DNA of 61,871 nucleotides, from the NCBI GenBank assembly GCA_019358975.1, contig JAHHIL010000028.1, positions 1-61,871 of the forward strand, read 5' to 3'. Origin of the DNA: Trichocoleus desertorum ATA4-8-CV12. GTDB lineage: Bacteria; Cyanobacteriota; Cyanobacteriia; FACHB-46. Made by a program: the position numbers and the translations under genes. Below, piece after piece: positions 52,220 through 60,194 of this stretch. The notes beneath the pieces are model-generated. The model saw nothing but the letters and a program-made list of their open reading frames with translations. It ran no database searches and was not told the DNA's origin. Position 1 is the first letter of the stretch. Each line of letters starts with the position of its first letter.

Positions 52220-52975
52220 ATGAACATTCTGGTCGTAGAGGACGAGCTCAAGCTCGCGACTCTCGTTCAGCGTACTTTACAGTCTGAAGGCTATCAGTGT
52301 GAAGTTGCCCATGACGGAGAAGCAGGGCTAAAGGTCGTCCGTGAACAGCAACCCGATCTAGTGATCCTCGATATCGGGTTGCCCAAAATCAATGGTTTAG
52401 ACGTTTGTAGTCGGATTCGTCAGAGTAAAACGATTCAGAAAGACCCTTACATCCTGATGCTGACGGGCAAGGGGGATGAGGTCGATCGCATCATTGGGCT
52501 GCATACTGGAGCCGATGATTATATGGTGAAGCCCTTCAGCTTGAAGGAGCTAGTAGCCCGGGTCTTTGCTCTTTTGCGACGAAATTTGCGAGCCGCAGAG
52601 CAGCTTCAAGCGACTCATCAGGTGCCAGAGACGGCTAAAACAGAAACTGCCATCATCACCGATCACTTCTTTATCGAGCCGGAGATGCGGCAGGTGATAG
52701 TTCAGAAAGCTCCCGGTGCTCCCATTGAATCAGTTGAATTGACGACCCTGGAGTTTGAACTCCTGTACACATTGGCGAAAAAGCCAGGGCGGGTCTGGAC
52801 TCGAACGCAATTACTGGATGAGATCCGAGGCATTGATTATGTGGGGGACGACCGCACGATTGATGGGGCGGTGAAACGCTTGCGTCCAAAAATTTCCCCA
52901 CTGAATGACTTAACTCGATTTATCAAAACCCATATCCGCCTGGGATATAGCTTTGAGGACAGCCGTCCCCGATAG
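52220..52975 (+). CDS. OmpR/PhoB-family response regulator
   Basis: 251 residues. The receiver domain, residues 1-120, has acidic pocket E7-D8, phospho-acceptor D51 (LVILDIGLPKINGLD), Thr in MLTGKGDE, and Lys in DYMVKPFSLKEL. The winged-helix output domain, residues 145-248, shows TTLEFELLYTLAKKPGRVWTRTQLLDEI and DRTIDGAVKRLRPKI. It is paired with the kinase 36 bp downstream. Its position opposite the T4SS operon makes it a candidate regulator of the 54-bp elements. That is inference. Confidence 0.92.
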   Translation: MNILVVEDELKLATLVQRTLQSEGYQCEVAHDGEAGLKVVREQQPDLVILDIGLPKINGLDVCSRIRQSKTIQKDPYILMLTGKGDEVDRIIGLHTGADDYMVKPFSLKELVARVFALLRRNLRAAEQLQATHQVPETAKTETAIITDHFFIEPEMRQVIVQKAPGAPIESVELTTLEFELLYTLAKKPGRVWTRTQLLDEIRGIDYVGDDRTIDGAVKRLRPKISPLNDLTRFIKTHIRLGYSFEDSRPR

Positions 52976-53011
52976 GGCGAAAATGATATCGAAAGGGAAG
53001 GATGCAAGAAG

Positions 53012-54130
53012 ATGGCTCGTCGCAAAATTCATCTCTCCCTGAGCCTGAGACTCTTTCTAGTGAATCTACTGGCGCTCGCACTAGGGGTGGCGGCAATCGG
53101 CATCGCCTATACTTACCGATCGCAAAAATTTTCAGATGGCTTCTCCAAGATTGTGAAGCCAAATGTTTTTGCTGATGGACGCAACCAAAATCAGGAGGTG
53201 ATTGAGCTATTTAATCAAATCAATGCAGAAGGGATTGTATTAGCATTGCTATTTAGCCTCTTGAGTGCAGCAGGACTGAGTATTTTCATGACTTATGTAC
53301 TGACTCGCCCTCTTAAGAAGATTGAGTGGGCTGCCAAGCGTTTCAGCGAGGGAGATATAGAATCGCGAATACCGCCCCTGGCAATTCCGGAGTTACATCA
53401 CCTAGGGTTGACCTTGAATAGTGTGGCAAATCGGCTCCAAGGGGTGGAAGAGCGACGACAGGCCCTGATCAGTGAAGTGTCTCATGAAATGAGTACCCCT
53501 CTGATGATTATTTCTGGCTATCTGGAAATGATTGCAGAGGGGAGATTGCCCTCTGAGGAGGTGGTTGACGTAGCTCAAACCCTGCTGACCGACGCGGAGC
53601 GGATGCAACGTCTCCTGAGCGATTTACGAATGCTGGCACGAATTGAACTGGGTTCTCTCCCCTTGAACCTTCAGGTTGTTCAACCCCAACCCTTGATTGC
53701 AGAGGTGATTCGTGCTCTAGCGATCCAAGAGCGGCAGGAGGTTTGCCGTCTTATCCTAGAGTGTCCTGAGGCGCTTCCTCCCATTTTTGCTGACCCGGAT
53801 CGCACCCGACAAATTCTGGTCAATCTAGTAACGAATGCGCTGAACTACACGCTTGAGGGCAGTGTAATCGTCTCTGTGAGCTATGACTCGAAGTACCTTT
53901 GGGTGAGTGTCACCGATACAGGGATTGGGATTTCAGCCGAGGATTTACGGCGGGTATTCGATCGCTTCTGGCGCTCCGCGCGATCGCGCGAGATGCGACA
54001 GGAAGGCTCAGGGATTGGCTTGGCACTCACCAAACGATTGCTAGAGGCACAGTCTGGCCGAATTGAGGTGGAAAGCGAATTGGGCCAGGGCAGTATGTTT
54101 CGATTTTGCCTTCCATTGGCTGAGCCTTAA
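53012..54130 (+). CDS. Sensor histidine kinase
   Basis: 372 residues. Two membrane helices (LRLFLVNLLALALGVAAIGIAY; LVLALLFSLLSAAGLSIFMTYVL near 75-97) flank a very short periplasmic loop of about 40 residues. HAMP follows (LTRPLKKIEWAAKRFSEGD), then the HisKA box SEVSHEMSTPL with H158. The ATPase domain carries NLVTNALNYT, VTDTGIGISAEDLRRVFDRFW and GSGIGLALTKRLLE. It phosphorylates the adjacent regulator. The small sensor loop suggests detection of a membrane or envelope cue, such as pilus assembly or mating contact. Confidence 0.92.
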   Translation: MARRKIHLSLSLRLFLVNLLALALGVAAIGIAYTYRSQKFSDGFSKIVKPNVFADGRNQNQEVIELFNQINAEGIVLALLFSLLSAAGLSIFMTYVLTRPLKKIEWAAKRFSEGDIESRIPPLAIPELHHLGLTLNSVANRLQGVEERRQALISEVSHEMSTPLMIISGYLEMIAEGRLPSEEVVDVAQTLLTDAERMQRLLSDLRMLARIELGSLPLNLQVVQPQPLIAEVIRALAIQERQEVCRLILECPEALPPIFADPDRTRQILVNLVTNALNYTLEGSVIVSVSYDSKYLWVSVTDTGIGISAEDLRRVFDRFWRSARSREMRQEGSGIGLALTKRLLEAQSGRIEVESELGQGSMFRFCLPLAEP

Positions 54131-54138
54131 TAGTTGCA

Positions 54139-54696
54139 TTATGGCAAATATCTAAAGCGGGTTAGGGGGTAGATGCGTATAGATGCCTGACCAATAATGT
54201 TTTGCCCTGGCACAAAGCCCCAGAAGTGGCTGTCATAGCTATGGTTTCGATTGTCTCCCAGGACAAAGTATTGTTGCTTGGGGACGATCACAGGCCCATA
54301 GTTATAGGTCGGCTGCTCTTTCACATAAGGCTCATCAATAACCTTACCGTTGATTAGCGTTTGTCCATTACAGATTTGCACCACATCTCCTGGTAGACCT
54401 ACCACACGTTTGATCAGGTCATGATGCAAGTTTTGTGCCTCCAATTCTGGGGGAGCTTTGAATACTACTAGATCCTCTCGCTGAGGAGGATGGAATCGGT
54501 AACTGAGTTTTTCAACCAGCAGGCGATCGCCCACTTCCAGTGTTGGTTGCATGGATTCAGATGGGATGTAGCGCAACTCAGCAATCAAGGTGTGGATGCC
54601 CAACGCCATGAGTAACCCAACTGCAACGGTTTTGGTGGAGTCAATCCAGGGGTTGGGGGTGTCTTTACGAGAGTAAGTTGGGTGTAGGGTCGTCAT
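54139..54696 (-). CDS. lepB: Signal peptidase I
   Basis: 185 residues, complete. One membrane anchor (VAVGLLMALGIHTLIAEL). Catalytic S48 is in IPSESMQPTL and the general base K96 in LIKRVVGLPGD. The substrate-cleft motifs GDNRNHSYDSHFWGFVP are present. It cleaves signal peptides of exported preproteins at the inner-membrane surface. Carried on the plasmid, it could process the pilin-like precursor, as TraF does in some plasmids. Last gene of a four-gene operon; its ATG overlaps the stop of the preceding gene. Confidence 0.92.
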   Translation of the reverse strand: MTTLHPTYSRKDTPNPWIDSTKTVAVGLLMALGIHTLIAELRYIPSESMQPTLEVGDRLLVEKLSYRFHPPQREDLVVFKAPPELEAQNLHHDLIKRVVGLPGDVVQICNGQTLINGKVIDEPYVKEQPTYNYGPVIVPKQQYFVLGDNRNHSYDSHFWGFVPGQNIIGQASIRIYPLTRFRYLP

Positions 54697-54899
54697 AAAA
54701 ATGTGCTAGCCAGTGCGAGAAGGGCAAGAATTGCTTTATAAGTCCAGTGAATTTGAGTTTTAGGACAGAGCAGGATGGCAAATCCCAGGTGTAGGACGCC
54801 AAGGAGAGGGTTTTGCCAGAGTTCTAGCCCGCCTACAATGGTGAGTAAGCCCGTCATGAACCACTCCAGCCATCCTACAAATCGAGCAAACCCGTCCAT
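54693..54899 (-). CDS. Small membrane protein
   Basis: 68 residues from the ATG at 54899 (MDGFARFVGWLEWFMTGLLT). Two or three membrane helices (WFMTGLLTIVGGLEL, GVLHLGFAILLC, AILALLALASTFL) and almost no loops. It overlaps lepB by four bases. An upstream GTG-type start at 54920 would overlap the previous gene. No family recognised; it is probably part of the signal peptidase/pilus maturation group. Confidence 0.6.
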   Translation of the reverse strand: MDGFARFVGWLEWFMTGLLTIVGGLELWQNPLLGVLHLGFAILLCPKTQIHWTYKAILALLALASTFL

Positions 54900-54904
54900 C
54901 TTGC

Positions 54905-55408
54905 TCACGGTAAACCCCAACGATTCTTGTGCTGCTGTCGGGCACTGTGTTGGGCTTGTTGCAGCATAGGGACAATTTCGGTCGGCAGGTTCTTCTGATT
55001 GGGGTGAAGTTCAGCGAGTCCCTGCGCTAGGAGAATCTGTTGTAAAAGTGTGCCACTGGGCAGACGGACGAGTGCCAAGGGAGACTCTGGACTCAGGAAC
55101 TGGATGTCAATCTGGTTCTGATAAGCGTGAATCAGCATCCTCGCGGCGCGATTGGCTTGATTCTGCCAAGTGGCGTCAATAGGTTTGAGCCCTGCCAGTT
55201 GAATGCTTCGAGACGGATGTTGCGGCGAAAAGATTTGCCAGGTGTTGCTATCCATCGAGATCACCCTTGTCTGCGCCACTTTTTGTGACAGTAACTTCGG
55301 TGGTTGAGCGGATTGGAAAAGTTTTAGGATGCCCCAGCGCATCGCGATCGGTAGCAATAATCCCAGCAAGCTACTGTACACCAGTATTCGTGCTGGGCCT
55401 GCCTTCAT
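54905..55408 (-). CDS. Membrane-anchored staphylococcal-nuclease-like protein
   Basis: 167 residues. One N-terminal membrane anchor (ILVYSSLLGLLLPIAM), then a small beta-barrel region (SIQLAGLKPIDATWQNQANRAARML) and the C-terminal LVRLPSGTLLQQILLAQGLAEL with QAQHSARQQHKNRWG. Together these match the later part of thermonuclease-like domains (typically L-V-x-x-x-G-x-x-L-N-x-x-L-V-x-x-G-L-A and A-x-x-x-A-R-x-x-x-x-G-x-W). The catalytic Arg/Glu/Arg set is not clearly present, so it may bind rather than cut. It overlaps the upstream gene by four bases. Confidence 0.6.
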   Translation of the reverse strand: MKAGPARILVYSSLLGLLLPIAMRWGILKLFQSAQPPKLLSQKVAQTRVISMDSNTWQIFSPQHPSRSIQLAGLKPIDATWQNQANRAARMLIHAYQNQIDIQFLSPESPLALVRLPSGTLLQQILLAQGLAELHPNQKNLPTEIVPMLQQAQHSARQQHKNRWGLP

Positions 55409-55935
55409 GATTTGCTACCGAACCAGCGATTAATGAAGTGAAATTCGTGGAGCAGTAGGTTTCTGAGACGCTGTTGCCAGGATGGATTTAAGCGAAATAG
55501 TGGGGTTTGTCGGGCTAGGGCTTGCTGTAAATCCGCAATGCCTAAGCCAACAGCAGTCAGCTGCAACTCCAAATGCCCAATTTCTGGAACTGCCCCTCTC
55601 CCAATCGAGCGTTGCCCCAGGAGATTCACGACTCTGGTTGCGGTCTTAATCTGTTCCACCAAGCATTGCATTAAGGCTGCATCACTTTTTTGATCCAGCA
55701 CATCATCAAAGATGCCATCCTCCCACCTGATTTCTTGCATGAGCGTATTTATATCGACAGGTAGCCCTGACTCGGTAGTAGAGGCTGATGTGGCAGCAGC
55801 GCCGGGAACGCCTGCCAACAAGTTGCCAAAGAGTGTTTTCATCGCCATCCGATCGCCTTCAGACAGTTCATCCTTCAGCGAGGGGTCGCTCAAAACTTGA
55901 TCTAAAAATCCCTCTAATGGATTCGGTTCGCTCAT
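55405..55935 (-). CDS. Hypothetical protein, first gene of the lepB operon
   Basis: 176 residues, soluble and largely helical. It begins MSEPNPLEGFLDQVLSDPSL with an Ala/Ser-rich hinge near 45-55, followed by helices WEDGIFDDVLDQKSDAALMQ and LQLTAVGLGIADLQQALARQ. It ends in an aromatic/basic stretch (LRNLLLHEFHFINRWFGSKS). No family recognised. Preceded by copy 4 of the 54-bp element at 45 bp and coupled to the next gene by overlap. Confidence 0.65.
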   Translation of the reverse strand: MSEPNPLEGFLDQVLSDPSLKDELSEGDRMAMKTLFGNLLAGVPGAAATSASTTESGLPVDINTLMQEIRWEDGIFDDVLDQKSDAALMQCLVEQIKTATRVVNLLGQRSIGRGAVPEIGHLELQLTAVGLGIADLQQALARQTPLFRLNPSWQQRLRNLLLHEFHFINRWFGSKS

Positions 55936-55980
55936 ATGAGTTACGCCTCAACTTAAGAATGTTCTTACCTTAGAGAGTGG

Positions 55981-56034
55981 ATGTGTTAGAGATATGGGAA
56001 CGAAGGGGAATTAAGATGGAATTGGTGTGTCAAA
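55981..56034 (-). promoter_or_regulatory. 54-bp plasmid upstream element, copy 4 (lepB operon)
   Basis: On the minus strand TTGACACACCAATTCCATCT, 17 bases, CATATCTCTAACACAT; 45 bp before the first gene of the lepB operon and 10 bp after the stop of the 418-residue gene. Confidence 0.75.
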
Positions 56035-56043
56035 GCTGAATTC

Positions 56044-57300
56044 TCACCCTCGCTCCGTCTCCCCTGGTTTTGGCGATGGGGTCTCTATGGAATCTTTTGA
56101 AAGGAACTCGAATACCTGTAGGTCCTCTGCTTCTGTCCGTGGACCAGTGTCTGAGCCTTCAGCATCAGACACTCTAGAGCGATCGCGACGGTAGGTGTGA
56201 ATCAGGCTGCGGTCGTGATCGGCTGACGGTTGCCATTGTGGGTGTTTCACCTGAAGCCACGCCTGGAGAGATTGCATCTGCTCAACGTCGAATGGGGTAA
56301 TATTTCCCAGCTGCTCCAGCCCTTGCAGTTGCCAGCAGTTCTGATCGCAGTAGTCGTGCCAGTTCGTTGCTGATACCAAGCGAGAGCTTCGCTGTTGCGC
56401 CCCGCGATCGCCAGGGCGATCAATCCAGAAGGTGTCAGTTGCAGGAACATAGCCAAAGCGATAGTTGCCGATGCCACTAACGTAGCTCTGATCCGCTTCA
56501 TCTAGGTGCAGCGTTCCATGTTGTTCCTGATAGGCGAAGAGTTGTTCCGCGATCGGCAAGATGGCATTGGCTCGACTGATTTGCTGTTCCCAGTATGTGC
56601 CTTGCCAACCGTCGCGGGGATCTGCTAGAGCTTCAAAACGGATGGATTGCGGCTGGGTGAGCCAGGTATCAATGTCCTGCCAAGTTTGGAGGTCATTGCG
56701 GCTCAATGACTGTGCATCCTCCCTTTGCACGCTATAGGTCATTGCGGCATCGTCGCGACTAATGAGATAGACCGCGTCATCCACCGTGACTCGGTAAAAC
56801 CATTCGTTGCTGTTGAGAGATTCCTTATAGGCCTCCGTTCCCTGCTCTACATAACACTCAAATAGTCGGGCAGCAGTAACTGAGATAGCCTCTTGTGCTT
56901 CAGGGAGGAGGGAGTGCTCTAGTTTCCAGGCTTGTTGTGCCGAAGAGGTGAATGATCGTAAGTCAACCGTCTCAGGAACCGCCTGGTCATCTAAAAAAGC
57001 GTTCAGTTCCCGGAATTCCTCCAGTTGTTGATCAGTGATTTGGGAGCTGTTGCCAGAGAGAAACGCCTGCTCATGATATCCCAACTGCCAGCTGCCAGCA
57101 TTCGCCGTCATCCAAAGCGAATCAGACTCGGGGTTGTAAATCAGGGTATGCTCGTTGCCTACATATTGCCAGAAGCCATCTTTCGTTCTCTCCAAGCTGC
57201 CCCGATCCTGAGCCAGGGCTAAGGTTCGCTCTAGAATCAGCCGAACTTCCTGAGCGCGAGACTCTTGTTCTGGGGAGGATGAGTCAGATAGATACATCAT
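56044..57300 (-). CDS. Hypothetical protein built of repeated 'W-x-x-x-G-x-x-Y-x-x-x-Y' modules
   Basis: 418 residues with at least three similar units of about 100 residues. Each has a strand pair, then an acidic turn, then a helix: GFWQYVGNEHTLIYNPESDS, EWFYRVTVDDAVYLISRDDA, and YVSGIGNYRFGYVPATDTFW. These are followed by DLQTWQDIDTWL-like helices. A similar unit, FWTVQGHHFDIGYNPDNDNF, occurs in the C-terminal part of the giant polymerase protein. The module may be a nucleic-acid or protein-binding adaptor shared by the transfer proteins. Its start overlaps the upstream membrane-protein gene by four bases. Confidence 0.65.
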   Translation of the reverse strand: MMYLSDSSSPEQESRAQEVRLILERTLALAQDRGSLERTKDGFWQYVGNEHTLIYNPESDSLWMTANAGSWQLGYHEQAFLSGNSSQITDQQLEEFRELNAFLDDQAVPETVDLRSFTSSAQQAWKLEHSLLPEAQEAISVTAARLFECYVEQGTEAYKESLNSNEWFYRVTVDDAVYLISRDDAAMTYSVQREDAQSLSRNDLQTWQDIDTWLTQPQSIRFEALADPRDGWQGTYWEQQISRANAILPIAEQLFAYQEQHGTLHLDEADQSYVSGIGNYRFGYVPATDTFWIDRPGDRGAQQRSSRLVSATNWHDYCDQNCWQLQGLEQLGNITPFDVEQMQSLQAWLQVKHPQWQPSADHDRSLIHTYRRDRSRVSDAEGSDTGPRTEAEDLQVFEFLSKDSIETPSPKPGETERG

Positions 57301-58100
57301 GATGAAGCGTCTCCCTGGGATGTGGGTGAGTGATGGATCTGGAGGTGGGCTGGCTTTTGCCCCAATGAGGTGACGTGAAGCAACCCGACCGTCAGGGCAC
57401 TGGTCAGAAGGGCGAGAACGCCAGCCTCAAGGAGTTTGGTCAACCTACCGCTCTCTTTCCAATTCGAGATCGTCTGTTTCCAAGGATTGAGCCAGGTAGT
57501 TTGCGCCTGAGTCCGACGTTTCCTGGGGTGAGCCGTGCTCAGTCCGGTTAGGGCATGAATCATCAGATCGAGCTTCGTCCTCAGCTCGTACCATTGTTCG
57601 TCGCTCATACCGCTCGAGGACTTGGGCCACGAGTTCATCCAATGCGCGAAACTCTGTTCCAAGTCTGCTTGTTTCGCCGTTGCCTCCAGCATCCGTGCTA
57701 GTCCTGCCATGCTCTGAGGGAGTGGCTTGAGGTCGGCAATCAAATTGTTCACCTGCTGGTGGCTCGCCAACTTCTGAACCATCTGCTGCAATTGGAGCAT
57801 CTGCTCGCTCGTCGCTGGTACAGGGTTCTGGGTTGACGTGTTCGGTTCGACTGCGTTTGCCTCCGGGGGTACCATACGCCCTAGCTGCATTCGTCTCTGG
57901 TGAGCAGGCAAGCTCTGAGGAGAACTGGCGATCGCTGGGGCTGGGTTCTCTAAAGGCTGCGATCGCGGTGGTAGCTTGACCACTGGGTTGCGGGTGGGGT
58001 TTCCTTGATAAGGGTTGCTGGATTGAACCACTGTGGGTGGAGCTATCCGTTTGGGAGAACACTTCTTGAACTCGTTGAAAAACATAGGAGCTCGTTCCAA
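57297..58100 (-). CDS. Membrane-tethered hypothetical protein overprinting the relaxase tail
   Basis: 267 residues in a different frame from the relaxase, whose last 656 bases it overlaps completely. The first 90 residues are proline-rich, then helical (MLQLQQMVQKLASHQQVNNL, MAGLARMLEATAKQADLEQS). It ends in one membrane helix (AGVLALLTSALTVGLLHVT) with a short tail. Protein-like composition, a single clean membrane segment and an ATGA overlap with the next gene support it as real. It may tether the relaxase complex to the membrane. Confidence 0.6.
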   Translation of the reverse strand: MERAPMFFNEFKKCSPKRIAPPTVVQSSNPYQGNPTRNPVVKLPPRSQPLENPAPAIASSPQSLPAHQRRMQLGRMVPPEANAVEPNTSTQNPVPATSEQMLQLQQMVQKLASHQQVNNLIADLKPLPQSMAGLARMLEATAKQADLEQSFAHWMNSWPKSSSGMSDEQWYELRTKLDLMIHALTGLSTAHPRKRRTQAQTTWLNPWKQTISNWKESGRLTKLLEAGVLALLTSALTVGLLHVTSLGQKPAHLQIHHSPTSQGDASS

Positions 58101-59208
58101 TTAAGGGGATGAAAGGGTTGGACAGGTAGGCATCAATGGTCTGCTGAAGTGTGGAGAACGGGAGAAGCCCTGGTTGCAGAAGAGCTTGACGTTCCAGTTC
58201 TCTGCGATCTATGGACTGGGTGTGTCGTTGCCCCAGCCACTGCGAGAGCCACTGCCTGACTTGAGCGATTGCAACCGGTTCTGTGGCTTCTGTTTGGGTG
58301 GGCTGAGGCTGAAGTGCGATTAAGCCCATTGCCCGCGCTTGGCGCTGCCAGCAGCATTGCAGTTCATCGCGGTCGTACTCTACTTTGCTGGGGCGAGTTA
58401 TCCGATTGGCCCAGGCTTGCGCCTTGCTGCTGGCTCCGACTCCTACAGCTTCCTCAATCTGGTTGAGGCGGCGACTGAAGGCGCGAAGCTGTTTGTTTGT
58501 GAATCCCTCTAATTCCCATAACCCGTGTCGCCGGTTGGTGACGTAGACGGAATATCCTAAGTCCTGCGCGGCGCAAGCTAGCTCGTTTCGATAAATCTGC
58601 CCCAGCAGCATCTTGGCTTTATAGATCTCCGTATTGTCGAGACTTTGCCAGTGCCCTGTTTTGGGGTGGCGCTGAAGGTTGAGAATCACGTTATGGGTGT
58701 GAAGCTGGGGATCGAGCGCGCGACTGGTCTCGTGGTGGAAGCAGGCGATCGCGACTTCTCCAGTGGGCACCTTGAATCGCTTTCCTCTCTCAGTAATGCG
58801 AGTGCAGGCATAGCGTGCTTCCACGACCCTCAGCATTTCGCGGTTTGCTTGTTGGTGGGCAAGTTCTAAGAGGCGATCGCCAAAGACTAGAGCTTGCAAA
58901 CTCACGGACTTCGGCGCACTAGTCGTCAGATCAATCCCTGCCCGTTCGGTTGGGGCAGGCTCTCCTAGAGCTTTCGCATTGAGTTGCTGCTGATGGAAGC
59001 GAGTTTTGTTCACTAGGATGAGTCCGGTGGGCGATTTGCCAGCCAGCAGTTGATTGAAATCGGCAGGTAGGACGGCTTGTACCAGCCCTAATCGGTTGCT
59101 GCTGTTGCCGCACCACTCGCTGGAGGGCGTTGTGGAAACGCCCGTCTTCCCTTCGCTGTAATACCTGGAGGCATAGGTGGGGGATACATTGGCAATTGAA
59201 ACAACCAT
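57445..59208 (-). CDS. MobF (TrwC/TraI-like) conjugative relaxase, without helicase domain
   Basis: 587 residues from the ATG at 59208, fixed by AGGAGG six bases upstream. The N-terminal tyrosines are Y16/Y17 in TYASRYYSEG, as in TrwC-type enzymes. The HUH metal histidines lie in FHHETSRALDPQLHTHN (about 155-170). TTSAPKSVSLQALVFGD is also typical. It nicks oriT and stays bound to the 5' end of the transferred strand. TrwC and TraI carry a C-terminal helicase; here the last 220 residues are low-complexity, disordered sequence overprinted by another gene. The helicase role is perhaps taken by the Strawberry-notch proteins. Confidence 0.88.
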   Translation of the reverse strand: MVVSIANVSPTYASRYYSEGKTGVSTTPSSEWCGNSSNRLGLVQAVLPADFNQLLAGKSPTGLILVNKTRFHQQQLNAKALGEPAPTERAGIDLTTSAPKSVSLQALVFGDRLLELAHQQANREMLRVVEARYACTRITERGKRFKVPTGEVAIACFHHETSRALDPQLHTHNVILNLQRHPKTGHWQSLDNTEIYKAKMLLGQIYRNELACAAQDLGYSVYVTNRRHGLWELEGFTNKQLRAFSRRLNQIEEAVGVGASSKAQAWANRITRPSKVEYDRDELQCCWQRQARAMGLIALQPQPTQTEATEPVAIAQVRQWLSQWLGQRHTQSIDRRELERQALLQPGLLPFSTLQQTIDAYLSNPFIPLIGTSSYVFQRVQEVFSQTDSSTHSGSIQQPLSRKPHPQPSGQATTAIAAFREPSPSDRQFSSELACSPETNAARAYGTPGGKRSRTEHVNPEPCTSDERADAPIAADGSEVGEPPAGEQFDCRPQATPSEHGRTSTDAGGNGETSRLGTEFRALDELVAQVLERYERRTMVRAEDEARSDDSCPNRTEHGSPQETSDSGANYLAQSLETDDLELERER

Positions 59209-59209
59209 G

Positions 59210-59785
59210 TTATTCCTCCTGGTCGGGGTCTGGAGTGGGAGGGGTTTCGATGCCAAGCCGGATCGCATAGCGTGTGAGTTCTGCCTTAATTGAATCTGCC
59301 ATGTCCTTGCGGTCGAGCTTTTCTTCAGGGAGTGCCACATCGAGCAGGATGTGTTCACCTGCTAGAATCAGCGCTTCCACTTCTCGGCGCGTGAGGGAAG
59401 CCAGGGCAAAAATATCTGGCAACAGTGCCAGCAGTGGGTGAAACTCATCCAGGAACACCTGGTTTTCCGTGAAGAGTCGCGTGATGTCCCGTCGCGTTTG
59501 TTGCTGTTCTTGGATTAAGGAGGCAACGATCGGCTCTAACCCCTGTTTGAGCAGAGAATCGTCAAACTTCAGGTGCGGCTCGGTTTGGGTAGGTGCAGCA
59601 GATGGGGCAATTTTCGCCAACTGATTTGCCCCAGGTAGCGGTAGGTTGGCTGCAAAGAACGCTCGGACGACTTGAGAGATTAAGTCAGAGGTGCGGATTC
59701 CGGCTTGGGCGGCAATCTCGTCGAGTTCTGCGGCTTTTTCATCCGGGAAGTAAACCCGGTACTCTTTATGGTTTTTACGAGTCAT
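59210..59785 (-). CDS. Ribbon-helix-helix relaxosome accessory protein (MobC-like)
   Basis: 191 residues from the ATG at 59785 (MTRKNHKEYRVYFPDEKAAE). The start is a strand plus helix-turn-helix arrangement, EYRVYFPDEKAAELDEIAAQAG-IRTSDLISQVVRAFF, a ribbon-helix-helix pattern. The remainder is helical (LEPIVASLIQEQQQTRRDIT), ending in an acidic tail. Proteins of this kind bend oriT and help the relaxase, whose gene begins one base after this stop. No ribosome site precedes the ATG, so an upstream TTG (59824) cannot be excluded. Confidence 0.68.
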   Translation of the reverse strand: MTRKNHKEYRVYFPDEKAAELDEIAAQAGIRTSDLISQVVRAFFAANLPLPGANQLAKIAPSAAPTQTEPHLKFDDSLLKQGLEPIVASLIQEQQQTRRDITRLFTENQVFLDEFHPLLALLPDIFALASLTRREVEALILAGEHILLDVALPEEKLDRKDMADSIKAELTRYAIRLGIETPPTPDPDQEE

Positions 59786-59812
59786 AGGAGGTGATAGACA
59801 TTGAGTGCGACT

Positions 59813-59867
59813 GTCACGCGACAAGCTGCGACCGTCACGCGACGAGAGGCGTTAGGTATGGCGCAAA
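59813..59867 (+). repeat. Candidate oriT region: TCACGCGAC repeats and the 40-bp shared repeat
   Basis: TCACGCGAC occurs at 59814 and 59835. Bases 59828-59867 are identical to 15800-15839 on the other strand and end in the GGCGTTAGGTATGGC core. It lies just upstream of the RHH protein and relaxase genes, where oriT is usually found. I cannot point to a nick site. Confidence 0.45.
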
Positions 59868-59941
59868 CTAACCCTGAGTGGCGCGACATGGGCGATCGCT
59901 ACTGGAGATGCAGTCCATGCTCCTCACGTTACCGAGACAAT

Positions 59942-59993
59942 ATGTCAACGAGATGGAATTGAGAGGATCGGGGGATGGAACTGCTGTGTTTTT
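59942..59993 (-). promoter_or_regulatory. Degenerate copy of the 54-bp element facing the relaxosome operon
   Basis: GATGGAACTGCTGTG (59974-59988) and GAGATGGAATTGAGA (59950-59964) resemble the box-A part of the other copies in the same orientation relative to the minus-strand relaxosome genes. Box B is not recognisable. Weak call. Confidence 0.35.
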
Positions 59994-60039
59994 GGAGGCG
60001 ATCGCCCTTCATGATATTTCTTTGACCAGAACAGACTTA

Positions 60040-60095
60040 TTTGACATCACAATTCCATCTCAATCGCTATTCATTCGCATACGGCTGACACATGG
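60040..60095 (+). promoter_or_regulatory. 54-bp plasmid upstream element, copy 5 (parMR operon)
   Basis: TTGACATCACAATTCCATCT, 17 bases, CATACGGCTGACACAT, on the plus strand and facing parM. The iterons at 60129-60159 lie between it and the start codon, so ParR binding there could repress the promoter, as known for ParMRC systems. Confidence 0.75.
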
Positions 60096-60128
60096 AGTTT
60101 CTACTCTCAGGTTTAGAAACAAAGATCA

Positions 60129-60159
60129 ACTGCGTCAAAAGTGCGTCAGAAGTGCGGCA
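60129..60159 (+). repeat. parC: parC-like centromere: three 11-bp iterons
   Basis: ACTGCGTCA (60129), AGTGCGTCA (60140) and AGTGCGGCA (60151) are spaced exactly 11 bp, directly upstream of parM. The 11-bp direct repeats in front of parM are the known form of the R1 parC site bound by ParR. The same repeat occurs as two triplets at 15927-16041. Confidence 0.65.
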
Positions 60160-60194
60160 AAAAAATTTTTCATTTCTACTTAGAGATTAAAGCG

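Noticed and set aside
59878-60183. Plus-strand frame before parM
   Set aside because: It runs through the 54-bp element and the parC iterons, which are better explained as control DNA.
60141-60194. Longer N-terminus for ParM
   Set aside because: The extra residues are encoded by the iterons and the actin fold begins right after the ATG at 60195.
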